64,000 bases of DNA, taken from NCBI GenBank assembly GCA_964533275.1, contig CAZHJK010000002.1:119230-183229 (forward strand), given 5' to 3'. This document shows, piece after piece, positions 42,205 through 51,028 of the stretch. Source of the stretch: CAZHJK01 sp964533275 (GTDB lineage Bacteria; Bacillota; Clostridia; Eubacteriales; Garciellaceae). Numbering within the stretch: the stretch's first letter is position 1; each line of letters begins with the position of its first letter. The position numbers were made by a program, and so were the translations under genes. The notes under the pieces were generated by a model, which was not told the DNA's origin, searched no databases, and saw only the letters and a list, made by a program, of their open reading frames with translations.

Positions 42205-44637
42205 TTATTTCACTTTAAAATGTAATTGGTCATCTACTACATCAACTAATATATGATCACCGATAGAAATTTTTCCCTTTAACATCTCTTCTGATAATTT
42301 ATCCTCAACCTGCTTTTGAATTGCTCTTCTTAATGGCCTAGCACCATATTCCAAATCAAAGCCTTCCTTTACAAGTAAATCCTTTGTGCTTTCTCCAAAC
42401 TCAACATGAACATTTAATTTCTCTAATCGCTTAGAAAGCCCTGACAGCATTATGGATATAATCTCCTTAAGGTGTTCATCTTCCAATTGGTGGAATACGA
42501 TAACTTCATCAATTCGATTTAAGAATTCAGGACGGAAGGTTCTTCTAAGTTCTCCCATGATATTATCCTTCATCTTATTATAAGCATTAGTCTTTTCATT
42601 TTCAACAGCTGCAAAGCCCAAAGTTTTTTGTCTTCTAATGGTATTTGCACCTACATTTGATGTCATTATAACCACAGTATTTTTAAAGTCCACAGTCCTA
42701 CCTTTTCCATCCGTCAACCTGCCATCCTCAAGTATCTGCAATAGTATATTAAATACATCAGGATGTGCCTTTTCCACTTCATCCAATAACACTACTGAAT
42801 AGGGTTTTCTTCTAACCTTTTCAGTCAATTGTCCCCCTTCGTCGTAGCCAACATATCCTGGAGGTGATCCGATTAATCTCGATACGGTGTGTTTTTCCAT
42901 ATATTCAGACATATCAACCCTAATCATGGCTTCTTCATCCCCAAACATGATTTCGGCTAAAGCTTTGCTAAGCTCTGTTTTACCTACTCCTGTTGGTCCT
43001 AGGAAGATAAATGAGCCTATTGGTCTATTAGGGTCTTTAAGCCCTACTCTAGCCCTTCTTATAGCTTGTGAAACAGCCGTTACGGCTTCATCTTGTCCAA
43101 CTACTCTCCTATGCAATTCCTGTTCAAGATTTAATAACCTTTCACTTTCTTCTTCGGCAAGCTTCTTAACCGGAACTCCAGTCCAGCTAGATACAATATA
43201 GGCAATATCTTCTTCATCTACTTGTTTTGTATTATTCTTATTTTTATTTCCCCAATTCTCTTTAATTTCACCTAATTGAGTTTTGGATTTTTGTTGCTCA
43301 TCTCTAATTTTAGCTGCCTTTTCAAAATCCTGACCCGAGATAGCCTCTGCCTTTTCCTGCTCTAGTCTTTCTATCTTATCTTCCAATTCTTTAATTTCTG
43401 GTGGAGCAGTGAGAGTGTTTAGTCGTACTCTAGATGCTGCTTCATCAATTAAATCAATTGCCTTATCCGGTAGAAACCTATCACTTATGTATCGATCAGA
43501 TAACTCGACAGCAGTCTTTAAAGCATCATCTGTAATCTTTACCCTATGGTGAGCCTCATATCTGTCCCTAAGTCCTTCTAATATTCTTAATGCCTCTTCC
43601 GTTGTTGGTTCTCCCACTGTTATAGGTTGGAATCTTCGTTCTAGTGCTGCATCCTTTTCAATGTATTTTTTATATTCATCCAGGGTAGTTGCACCTATTG
43701 TCTGCAATTCTCCCCTTGAAAGCGCTGGTTTTATGATGTTTGAAGCATCTATTGCACCTTCAGCTGCTCCAGCACCTATAATGGTGTGTAATTCATCAAT
43801 AAAAAGAATTACATTATCTGCATTCCTAACCTCTTCCATTACCTTTTTTAGCCTATTTTCAAATTCTCCTCTATATTTTGCACCTGCTACCATGGAGGAT
43901 AGATCAAGTGTAATAAGTCTTTTATCCTTTAGGTTTTCGGGTATTTGTCCATTTATTATTTTTTGGGCCAAGCCCTCTGCTATTGCTGTTTTACCTACTC
44001 CAGGTTCTCCAATTAAACAGGGATTATTTTTAGTTCTTCTACTTAATATTTGAATAACCCTCTCAATTTCCTTTTCTCTTCCAATAACAGGGTCAATCTT
44101 ACTATCCCTTGCCATCTGAGTTAAATCACGCCCAAATTGGTCAAGGGTAGGAGTATTACTCTTTTGTTTTCCTTCAGTATTCCCTTGAGGAGAAGGTCCT
44201 GAATTTAACATATTTAAAACCTCCTGCCTAGCTTTTTCTATATTTACCCCTAGGTCATTTAATATCTTAGCTGCCACTCCTTCACCTTCTTTAATAAGAC
44301 CTAGCAATAGATGTTCTGTCCCAATATAATTATGATTTAAAGTTCTTGCTTCTGCCATACTTAATTCCAATACTTTTTTCGTCCTGGGTGTATACCCAAC
44401 TATTTGTGTATTACCTGAATTCCCTCTTCCAATAATTTTTATAACTTCATTTCTAACTTTCTCTAAATCAATACCTAAATTTTTAAGGGCTACCGCAGCA
44501 ATTCCATCACCTTGTCTAATAAGTCCAAGTAGTAAGTGCTCAGTTCCCACATAATTATGATTAAGCTCATTCGCCTCCTGTTGTCCAAACACAAGGGCCT
44601 GCTGAGCTTTTTCTGTGAACCTTCCAAACATTTCCAT
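42205..44637 (-). CDS. clpC: ATP-dependent Clp protease ATP-binding subunit ClpC
   Basis: AAA+ unfoldase that partners ClpP and recognises phosphoarginine-tagged proteins in Bacillus, about 810 residues. Domains in order: two Clp-N repeats (MFGRFTEKAQQALVFGQQEA and LELSMAEARTLNHNYIGTEH), AAA-1 with GEPGVGKT, a middle UVR-like coiled coil (AEAISGQDFEKAAKIRDEQQ), AAA-2 with GPTGVGKT, and the C-terminal D2-small domain. ATG 44637 follows GGAGGTG by 6 bases; the longer ATG at 44652 overlaps the mcsB stop. It is last in mcsA-mcsB-clpC. Confidence 0.97.
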   Translation of the reverse strand: MEMFGRFTEKAQQALVFGQQEANELNHNYVGTEHLLLGLIRQGDGIAAVALKNLGIDLEKVRNEVIKIIGRGNSGNTQIVGYTPRTKKVLELSMAEARTLNHNYIGTEHLLLGLIKEGEGVAAKILNDLGVNIEKARQEVLNMLNSGPSPQGNTEGKQKSNTPTLDQFGRDLTQMARDSKIDPVIGREKEIERVIQILSRRTKNNPCLIGEPGVGKTAIAEGLAQKIINGQIPENLKDKRLITLDLSSMVAGAKYRGEFENRLKKVMEEVRNADNVILFIDELHTIIGAGAAEGAIDASNIIKPALSRGELQTIGATTLDEYKKYIEKDAALERRFQPITVGEPTTEEALRILEGLRDRYEAHHRVKITDDALKTAVELSDRYISDRFLPDKAIDLIDEAASRVRLNTLTAPPEIKELEDKIERLEQEKAEAISGQDFEKAAKIRDEQQKSKTQLGEIKENWGNKNKNNTKQVDEEDIAYIVSSWTGVPVKKLAEEESERLLNLEQELHRRVVGQDEAVTAVSQAIRRARVGLKDPNRPIGSFIFLGPTGVGKTELSKALAEIMFGDEEAMIRVDMSEYMEKHTVSRLIGSPPGYVGYDEGGQLTEKVRRKPYSVVLLDEVEKAHPDVFNILLQILEDGRLTDGKGRTVDFKNTVVIMTSNVGANTIRRQKTLGFAAVENEKTNAYNKMKDNIMGELRRTFRPEFLNRIDEVIVFHQLEDEHLKEIISIMLSGLSKRLEKLNVHVEFGESTKDLLVKEGFDLEYGARPLRRAIQKQVEDKLSEEMLKGKISIGDHILVDVVDDQLHFKVK

Positions 44638-44651
44638 ATCTAGCACCTCCA

Positions 44652-45674
44652 TTAATTTTTTAAATTTTCACGGATATATTGGGACCTAACCTGGTCTCTC
44701 TCCTTTTCATCCATTATCTTATTATATTTTTTCTGTAACATTCCTGCTTGGGTATGTATCATTAAATGATTAATTACCTTAATATCTATGTCCTCTATAT
44801 ACCCTAAGTCAATACCAAGTCTAACATAGGATAATAACTTCATACACTCATCTGAAGATATATTTCTGGCATATTGTAATGTCCCATAGGAACGATAAAT
44901 CTTATCCTCTAAATTTAAAGGGTTGTATTCCTGTAGATATTTTCTTATTTGTCTCTCTCTTTTAATAGTTTCTTTTACTACTGAATGCAACTTTGCAATA
45001 ATCTCCTCTTCAGAAAATCCCAGGGTAATTTGATTTGATATTTGAAATAAATCACCTATAAATTCTGATCCTTCTCCATATAGACCTCTTATTGTTAATC
45101 CAACCTTTGTTATCGCCTCCATAAGTGAATTTATCTGTCCAGTTAATACGATACAGGGTAGATGAAGCATTACCGATGCCCTCATACCAGTACCAATATT
45201 TGTGGGACATGCTGTTAAATAACCCCACTTTCCATCAAAAGAAAAAGGGATACTTTCCTCTATCAAATCATCTAACTTATTTGCCATATCCCATACCTGA
45301 TTCAATTGAAATCCCGGCAGAATACATTGCATACGAATATGATCCTCTTCATTAACCATAATACTTATCTGTTCCTCTTGTTGGAGTATTACTGAACCTA
45401 TTTTACTTTTTGCGAGGTCTGGACTTATTAAGTGTTTCTCTACTAAAACTTGTTTTTCTAAAAGAGTGGAATCATCCATTTCTATTAATTTAAATTGGTG
45501 GGCAATTGCTGAGTTGCTTTTAGTAATGCTAGTAAAAACTAAATGTTCAATCTCTTTAGCTTGTTGTGCATTCATAAGAGTAGGCATAATTTTGTCTTCT
45601 ATATTTCTGGCTAATCTAATTCTACTGCTTATAACAATATCATTATCTTTTCCATTATTATTATTCCATTCCAA
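44652..45674 (-). CDS. mcsB: Protein arginine kinase McsB
   Basis: Phosphorylates arginines to mark proteins for ClpCP, 340 residues. It belongs to the guanido-kinase fold: ISSRIRLARNIEDKIMPTLM, VNEEDHIRMQCILPG with the catalytic acid, KWGYLTACPTNIGTGMRASV with the conserved Cys, and RGLYGEGSEFIGDLFQISNQ. The C-terminal RDQVRS matches the RDxxR-type phosphoarginine-sensing motif of Bacillus McsB. The start is TTG 45674 after GGAGGG. Confidence 0.96.
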   Translation of the reverse strand: MEWNNNNGKDNDIVISSRIRLARNIEDKIMPTLMNAQQAKEIEHLVFTSITKSNSAIAHQFKLIEMDDSTLLEKQVLVEKHLISPDLAKSKIGSVILQQEEQISIMVNEEDHIRMQCILPGFQLNQVWDMANKLDDLIEESIPFSFDGKWGYLTACPTNIGTGMRASVMLHLPCIVLTGQINSLMEAITKVGLTIRGLYGEGSEFIGDLFQISNQITLGFSEEEIIAKLHSVVKETIKRERQIRKYLQEYNPLNLEDKIYRSYGTLQYARNISSDECMKLLSYVRLGIDLGYIEDIDIKVINHLMIHTQAGMLQKKYNKIMDEKERDQVRSQYIRENLKN

Positions 45675-45687
45675 AAATCATCCCTCC

Positions 45688-46194
45688 TTATATTTCTTTA
45701 TTTTTAGCCTTTAACTCATCTCTAATTTTGGCTGCTAGCTCGTATTCTTCATTTTCTATTGCACTCTTTAATTTCTTATTCAATTCATCAATATCTTTTT
45801 TAATCTTTATCTCTCTAGCAGCATTATTAGGAACTTTTCCTGTATGTTTATCACTACCATGTATTCGCCTTATTAAAGGACTCAAATTATCTCCGAAAAC
45901 TTCATAGCATTGATTACATCCAACCTTACCGGTTTTTCTAAATGTAGAATACCTCATATTACAAAGAGGACATACTAAGTCATTAACTCTTTGCTGATGA
46001 TTAGTAGAGAATGTATAATCACTATCTAACAAACCAGAAAAAAACTTATGAAAATCAAATAAATGATCATCCTCTGAAAATGCCTTTAGCTTTTGTGCAC
46101 AGGCTTCACATAAGTTAAATTCTTGTTTTTCCCCATTAAGGATTTTAGTTATATGGACAACTGCTTCCCGTTCATTACAATTTTGACATCTCAT
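45688..46194 (-). CDS. mcsA: McsA, activator of the arginine kinase McsB
   Basis: A 168-residue protein with three CxxC-type zinc sites (CQNCNEREAVVHI, LCEACAQKLKAF, and CPLCNMRYSTFRKTGKVGCNQC) followed by a C-terminal UVR motif (KLKSAIENEEYELAAKIRDE). In Bacillus it activates McsB. It is the first gene of the operon here; ctsR, which normally precedes it, is missing. Confidence 0.95.
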   Translation of the reverse strand: MRCQNCNEREAVVHITKILNGEKQEFNLCEACAQKLKAFSEDDHLFDFHKFFSGLLDSDYTFSTNHQQRVNDLVCPLCNMRYSTFRKTGKVGCNQCYEVFGDNLSPLIRRIHGSDKHTGKVPNNAAREIKIKKDIDELNKKLKSAIENEEYELAAKIRDELKAKNKEI

Positions 46195-46248
46195 TAACTT
46201 ATCATCCTCCCTTATATCTATTTTAATATAATAATAATCTATTATTAT

Positions 46249-46265
46249 ATTACCCTTTTTTACCC
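46249..46265 (-). promoter_or_regulatory. Heptad direct repeat upstream of mcsA (possible CtsR-like box)
   Basis: On the minus strand GGGTAAA, three bases, GGGTAAT lie about 55 bases before the mcsA start, partly overlapping TAATATAAT-type minus-10 sequence. CtsR operators have the same layout (two GGTCAAA heptads, three bases apart), but two of seven positions differ in each heptad. Regulatory role is speculative. Confidence 0.3.
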
Positions 46266-46324
46266 ATAATTTAACAAGTCTTAATATCTTTATTTTAACA
46301 AATTCTTAATTTTACAACAATACC

Positions 46325-46460
46325 TATATCAGTTATAAGTTATAAGTAAAAGCTTAAAGCCTTTGCCAGAGTTCTATAACTTATGTTCACTTCGACGGCT
46401 TTCAGCCTGAGCACCCTCCTGATTTCTGCAGGGGATGTTCCCCTTGCAAACCCTTTTTTA
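46325..46460. repeat. Degenerate inverted repeat upstream of mcsA
   Basis: ATCAGTTATAAGTTATAAG is partly mirrored by TATAACTTATG about 35 bases on, and AGTAAAAGCTT also occurs in the repeat at 29822. The rest (CACTTCGACGGCTTTCAGCC, then CCTGATTTCTGCAGGGGATG) is more GC-rich than its surroundings. I read it as repeat-derived spacer with no credible gene. Confidence 0.45.
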
Positions 46461-46461
46461 T

Positions 46462-46495
46462 AATAAATAAAAAGCCATTCATTATAAAATGGCTT
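46462..46495 (-). terminator. Terminator of the small gene at 46509
   Basis: AAGCCATT and AATGGCTT pair around TTATAATG on the minus strand and run into TTTATTTATTATAAAAAA. It lies just past the stop of the small gene. Confidence 0.8.
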
Positions 46496-46508
46496 AATAA
46501 TTCTACTA

Positions 46509-46730
46509 CTATTTTCTTTCTTTGTTCTCAGTAATGTTTTCAATATGATTAACACGCTTTCTTTGTTCTTCTGGGCTAGTCCAATAGTGATATGTTGACA
46601 TATATTCACCATATAATGTTTTATCTGCCAATTCATCCTCTAAGTAATCATCTTTATTTAATATCTCCACAATTTTTCCCTTTTCCTCTAAATTATCAGG
46701 AATAGGTCTTTTTTGTACATCCTTATTCAT
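46509..46730 (-). CDS. Small charged protein of unknown function (73 aa)
   Basis: A 73-residue, highly charged protein (KRPIPDNLEEKGKIVEILNK, GEYMSTYHYWTSPEEQRKRV, NHIENITENKERK) with no membrane segment or cysteines. A perfect AGGAGG lies 7 bases before the ATG and a terminator follows it, so it is a genuine single-gene unit. It lies between the EF-G paralogue and mcsA. I do not recognise the family. Confidence 0.65.
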   Translation of the reverse strand: MNKDVQKRPIPDNLEEKGKIVEILNKDDYLEDELADKTLYGEYMSTYHYWTSPEEQRKRVNHIENITENKERK

Positions 46731-46817
46731 ATTAGAACCTCCTTAGAAAACTTCATATCTTTAAGTTATTATTATTTTTTCTTAAACAGCTAATTTTATA
46801 CCTTGTATTTTAAATAC

Positions 46818-46850
46818 AAAAAATACCTTGAGTATTCAAGGTATTTTTTT
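46818..46850. terminator. Bidirectional-looking terminator after the EF-G paralogue
   Basis: AAATACCTTG and CAAGGTATTT pair around AATACT on the minus strand with TTTTTTG behind and an A-run in front. It lies about 40 bases past the stop of the EF-G paralogue. Confidence 0.85.
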
Positions 46851-46888
46851 GATTTTTTGCTATAATATTGTAATTAAAGTTACTTTCA

Positions 46889-48961
46889 CTAATCTTCTTT
46901 TTGAGAGCTTTCTATTATCTTTTCGCTTAATTGCCCAGGTACTTCTTCATATCGGGCAAATTCCATCATGAAATCTCCTCTTGCCTGTGTCATAGATCTT
47001 AATTCAGTAGCATATTTTGACATTTCTGCTAAAGGCGCTTCAGCAATTATTTTTTGTTTCCCCTTCAAAGGTTCCATCCCAAGAATTTTACCTCTTTTTT
47101 TATTAATGTCACCCATTATATCTCCCATATAATCTTCCGGCACTATTATCTCTATATGATAAATTGGTTCTAAAAGTACTGGTTTTGCTTCCTTCATTCC
47201 TTTTTTATATGCAAGGGAAGCTGCCATTTTAAAGGACATTTCATCGGAGTCTACTGCATGGAAGGAACCATCATGTAGAGTAAATCTTACTCCTGTTACA
47301 GGATAACCCGCTAAGACGCCCTCTTCCACACAATCTCTTAAACCCTTTTCAACCGCAGGAATGTATTGACGAGGAACTGCTCCACCAACTATCTTGTCAA
47401 CAAATTCAAATTCAGTTTCTCCATCCACTAGAGGTTCAAAATCTACATATACATGTCCAAATTGTCCTCTTCCGCCTGATTGTTTTTTATGTTTCCCTTC
47501 AGCTGTTGCCCGTCCCTTTATAGTCTCACGATAGGGTATTTTGGGATCCTTCAGTAAAACATCTACCCCAAATTTATTTTGTAATCGTCTACTTATTATT
47601 TCTAGATGCATTTCCCCTAATCCAGATACTAGGGTTTCCTTTGTTTCTACATTTCTGGATACAAAAAATGTGGGATCCTCCTCCATTAGCCTTTGTAAGC
47701 CCATACCTATTTTATCTTCATCACCCTTTGATTTAGGAAGAATAGTTTGAGATATAATAGGCTTTGGAAATTCAATAGGTTTAAATTGAATTAGATTATC
47801 CGCATCACATAGTGTATCTCCTGTAACCGTATACTGTAACTTAGAAAATGCACCTATATCTCCTGCACTTAGCTTTTCAACCTCAATTTGTTTTTTTCCC
47901 TGTAATACATAGAGATGATTTAGCTTTTCTTTTTTCTCTTTACTAGCATTATAAACCTCTCCATTGGCTGTCAATGATCCTGAAACAACCTTAAAAAGTG
48001 ATAACTTTCCTACATATGGGTCTGCGATAGTTTTAAATACAATAGCAGAGAAAGGCTCATTTTCATCATGATGTCTTTCAACTACTTCATCATTTTTAGG
48101 ATTAATACCCTCTACAGCCTTACTTTCCTCAGGGGAAGGTAAGAAATCTATAATAACATTCATCAATGTTTCTACTCCCACATTTTGGGTGGAGGAGCCA
48201 CATAATACGGGTATTAATTCTCCCTCTAATACACCCTTTTTTAGACCCTCATAAATTTCTTCTCTTGTTAATTCTTCTCCTTCAAAGTATTTCTCCATTA
48301 ATTCTTCACTTGTTTGTGCAACTGCCTCAATAATCATCTCTCTATAGGGATCAATTTCATTTTCACTTCCTGCTGGTATTTCTACATCAATACATTGTTG
48401 TCCTTTTCTTTCCCTAGCCTTCATATCTACAATATTAATAACCCCTTTAAAATTCTCTGCTTCTCCCATTGGAATCTCAAAGGGCACAATAGAACTACCA
48501 AAATGCTCTCTTAGCTGATCTAAGGTTTTCTTGAAATTTGCATTTTCTCTATCCATTTTATTTATCATAATAACACTTGGTATTTTATAATCATTTATTA
48601 GGGAGCAAGCCTTTTCAGTTCCTACCTCCATACCTGAAACTGCATCTACTAATATGACTCCACTGTCTACTACCCTAAGTGTTGCAATCATTTCACCGAT
48701 AAAATCAAAATATCCTGGAACATCTAATACATTAATTTTATGATTATTATATTCTAAGGGTATAGCTGATGTACTGATTGAGAAATTTCTTTTTATTTCT
48801 TCTGGGTCATAGTCTGAAATAGTAGATCCGTCCTCTACCTTTCCTATTCTATCGATAAGTGATGCATTAAAAGCCATAGCTTCTACCAATGTAGTTTTAC
48901 CACAACTACCGTGACCGATTATTCCAATATTTCTAAGATCTTTAGTTTCATACATTTTCAT
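46889..48961 (-). CDS. Elongation factor G-like paralogue (divergent GTPase)
   Basis: A 690-residue protein with full EF-G domain layout (GTPase, domain II, III, IV with SGGRGQFGHVYVDFE, V with EDYMGDIMGDINKKRGK). The G1 loop is GHGSCGKTT (16-24) and NKMD is kept. The switch I threonine region (NFSISTS) differs from QERGITI, and the switch II motif is DVPGYFDF, with Tyr84 in place of the catalytic His. This pattern recurs, to my knowledge, in a clostridial EF-G-2 subfamily. Role unknown: perhaps ribosome recycling or a stress function; it is unlikely to replace the fusA at 11093. Confidence 0.88.
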   Translation of the reverse strand: MKMYETKDLRNIGIIGHGSCGKTTLVEAMAFNASLIDRIGKVEDGSTISDYDPEEIKRNFSISTSAIPLEYNNHKINVLDVPGYFDFIGEMIATLRVVDSGVILVDAVSGMEVGTEKACSLINDYKIPSVIMINKMDRENANFKKTLDQLREHFGSSIVPFEIPMGEAENFKGVINIVDMKARERKGQQCIDVEIPAGSENEIDPYREMIIEAVAQTSEELMEKYFEGEELTREEIYEGLKKGVLEGELIPVLCGSSTQNVGVETLMNVIIDFLPSPEESKAVEGINPKNDEVVERHHDENEPFSAIVFKTIADPYVGKLSLFKVVSGSLTANGEVYNASKEKKEKLNHLYVLQGKKQIEVEKLSAGDIGAFSKLQYTVTGDTLCDADNLIQFKPIEFPKPIISQTILPKSKGDEDKIGMGLQRLMEEDPTFFVSRNVETKETLVSGLGEMHLEIISRRLQNKFGVDVLLKDPKIPYRETIKGRATAEGKHKKQSGGRGQFGHVYVDFEPLVDGETEFEFVDKIVGGAVPRQYIPAVEKGLRDCVEEGVLAGYPVTGVRFTLHDGSFHAVDSDEMSFKMAASLAYKKGMKEAKPVLLEPIYHIEIIVPEDYMGDIMGDINKKRGKILGMEPLKGKQKIIAEAPLAEMSKYATELRSMTQARGDFMMEFARYEEVPGQLSEKIIESSQKED

Positions 48962-49230
48962 AGCTGCTTCCCCCTAACTAGATTAGATATTTTTTGAATA
49001 ATTATATAATTCTATCTTTGTTTATAAAAATCCTCTTTTTTTCATAAATCCCTAAAATGATTTTTTTAATGTTATATTTATATATTATTAAATTTACATA
49101 AATTTGGAAAATTATACATATTTCTTTAAAACTAGACTATTTACTTTGAATTGAGATCATGTACAGAATTTTAAATACTTATTAAGCAAAAATTTTATTC
49201 CTCTGTTAAAAAGACAAACTTTTCAACTTT
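48962..49230. other. AT-rich spacer upstream of the EF-G paralogue, no gene seen
   Basis: About 270 bases, very AT-rich, between the terminator of the DUF441 gene and the EF-G paralogue. On the minus strand ATGTATAAT near 49095-49105 could be a minus-10, but no convincing minus-35 is at the right distance. The gene's own ribosome-binding site AGGGGGAAG is at the end. I see no ORF or repeat here. Confidence 0.5.
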
Positions 49231-49263
49231 AAAAAAGTTTCTAGAGGTTACCTCTAGAAACTT
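49231..49263 (-). terminator. Terminator after the DUF441 gene
   Basis: AAGTTTCTAGAGG and CCTCTAGAAACTT form a perfect 13-base-pair stem around TAA on the minus strand, followed by TTTTAAAG. It lies 15 bases past the gene's stop. Confidence 0.9.
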
Positions 49264-49277
49264 ATATAATAGATCCT

Positions 49278-49745
49278 TTATTTAAAAACTTTTGATATAA
49301 ACTGATAAGCCTGAAATAATATAATCGTAAAACCACTTGCTACCAACGGTCCCACTGGAACTCCTTTAAAAGCAACCATTCCAATTATGGTACCTAATAA
49401 AACAGGAAGAATAATTGAAGAATCTGACAATAACAAATCATACCCCCGCCCAGTAAAATAAATTACAATAATACCGCCAACAATAGCCAATATTCCCAAG
49501 GGTGTCTTAATAGATTCAACTATATCCATAAGTGTATATTTCTCTTCCGCAATGGGTGATAAAATACTTATAGTAACTATAATAACACCCATTGTCATAC
49601 CATATGTTTCAAACTTTGGAAATAAAAAATTCAATTTAACTAACCTTAGTATTATTAAGATGGCAGCCGCCAATGAAAGGCTGTCTATCCTTGTAATTAT
49701 ACCTATAAACACTAAAATTAATAAGATAATCATGCCATGATCCAT
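49278..49745 (-). CDS. DUF441/UPF0756 family membrane protein
   Basis: A 155-residue integral membrane protein with about four hydrophobic helices (MIILLILVFIGIITRI, LAAAILIILRLV, GMTMGVIIVTISILSPIA, then LGILAIVGGIIVIYF and ILPVLLGTIIGMVAF). The pattern SPIAEEKYTLMDIVESIKTP and FKGVPVGPLVASG is characteristic of the YeaL-like DUF441 family, whose function is unknown. It is a single-gene unit with GGAGGT ahead and its own terminator. Confidence 0.85.
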   Translation of the reverse strand: MDHGMIILLILVFIGIITRIDSLSLAAAILIILRLVKLNFLFPKFETYGMTMGVIIVTISILSPIAEEKYTLMDIVESIKTPLGILAIVGGIIVIYFTGRGYDLLLSDSSIILPVLLGTIIGMVAFKGVPVGPLVASGFTIILFQAYQFISKVFK

Positions 49746-49856
49746 TTTATACCTCCATTAATAGCAAAGATATTACATATTCTTATATAAAGTAAACTAA
49801 CATCCTCCATACTGGGCTTTCACCAACTATTAGTTTCTTCATGTTTAGCATACGAA

Positions 49857-49888
49857 CAAAAGCCCGAAAATAGACATTCGGGCTTTTG
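49857..49888 (-). terminator. Terminator of the TAXI-TRAP operon
   Basis: CAAAAGCCCGAA and TTCGGGCTTTTG form a perfect 12-base-pair stem on the minus strand around TGTCTATT. It lies about 25 bases past the TAXI gene stop and closes the aminotransferase-TRAP-TAXI unit. Confidence 0.88.
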
Positions 49889-49913
49889 ATGTTGCATAAA
49901 AGGGGGGTAAAAC

Positions 49914-50930
49914 TTATTCTGATATCCAGCCTTGTTCTACAAAATATTTCTTTGAACCTGGATGATAAGGAAGAAGCATATCATCTTCTTCAGCAACTAG
50001 TTCTGGTGTAAATTGCTCCATAACTGCTGCTACATCTTGCATTTCTTCTATATTTTCATAAATAGATTTTGTCATTTCATATGCCAATTCATCAGATAAC
50101 TCTACACGAGCTACAATATTATCTGGTGGTGATCCCATTGTCATAACTTCATAATCTTGGTTTGGATACACATTTGCTGGTAAAATTCTTTTTTCCATAT
50201 ATGGACTTATTTCCATATACTTTGCAGCAGCTTCATCATCGATAGGTAGGATAATAGTGTCCCCTCCCAACATTAATTCAGATACAGAGGAAGCTCCCTG
50301 TGTTAATCCAAGAATAGCTCCATCAATAAGATTATCTTGCATCATTTCAATAGCTTGGCTAGCTTCAATATACTCTGGGGTGATATCATCATAGCTAAGT
50401 CCATGAGCTTCAAGGATTTGACGAGCATCTACCTCTCCACCACTACCAACAGGCCCAACGGCAATTCTTTTACCTTCAAAGTCATAAATAGTTTCAATAC
50501 CAGCATCAGCTTGTGCAAGAACTGTTATTCCTTCATAGAAAAGCCCACCTGTAATTGCACGTATCCATGGCATTTCTTCTGGATATGGCTCTTCACCATT
50601 GATAGCTAAATTAGCTTCAATAGATCGGCAAACTGCGGCTTCAATTTCTTCATTTCTTAACAATTCAATATTATGAGGTGCTCCATTTGTTGCAATAGCT
50701 ACAGCCTTAACCCCATCAACATTGGCATTCCATATCTTAGCAAGAGCCATACCTATTGGATAGTTCATTCCTCCAACACCAGCTGTTCCTATTGTAATAT
50801 GAGTTACATCTCCACTTTCTTCAACTTCTCCTTCTTCATTATCTGAAGAACCCGGAGAAGAGCATCCTACTAGAACAACCATTAAAGCTAGTAGTAATAC
50901 GAGCAACTTTACACTTCTTGATCTTTTCAT
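49914..50930 (-). CDS. TAXI-family TRAP transporter solute-binding lipoprotein
   Basis: A 338-residue lipoprotein that captures a substrate for a TRAP permease. The signal peptide LLVLLLALMVVLVGCSS ends in a lipobox (LVGC). An acidic linker (DNEEGEVEESGD) follows, then the TAXI domain: ITIGTAGVGGMNYPIGMALA, RNEEIEAAVCRSIEANLAIN, KRIAVGPVGSGGEVDARQIL and GAILGLTQGASSVSELMLGG. Start ATG 50930 has GGGG 8 bases ahead. TAXI-TRAP systems are known for dicarboxylate and glutamate-type substrates; the substrate here is inferred from its neighbours to be an amino or oxo acid. Confidence 0.92.
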   Translation of the reverse strand: MKRSRSVKLLVLLLALMVVLVGCSSPGSSDNEEGEVEESGDVTHITIGTAGVGGMNYPIGMALAKIWNANVDGVKAVAIATNGAPHNIELLRNEEIEAAVCRSIEANLAINGEEPYPEEMPWIRAITGGLFYEGITVLAQADAGIETIYDFEGKRIAVGPVGSGGEVDARQILEAHGLSYDDITPEYIEASQAIEMMQDNLIDGAILGLTQGASSVSELMLGGDTIILPIDDEAAAKYMEISPYMEKRILPANVYPNQDYEVMTMGSPPDNIVARVELSDELAYEMTKSIYENIEEMQDVAAVMEQFTPELVAEEDDMLLPYHPGSKKYFVEQGWISE

Positions 50931-51028
50931 AATTCCATCCCCTTCTTTTTTTTTTGTAAAAAGGTTAATACCCCTTTGCAACATTTTTCATTGTATTTCC
51001 TTAGAAACATCTATCTTAATATAATATA

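Noticed and set aside
46340..46636. 98-codon minus-strand ORF overlapping the small gene at 46509
   Set aside because: It runs through the repeat-like spacer and terminator in another frame from the well-supported 73-residue gene and has no ribosome-binding site.
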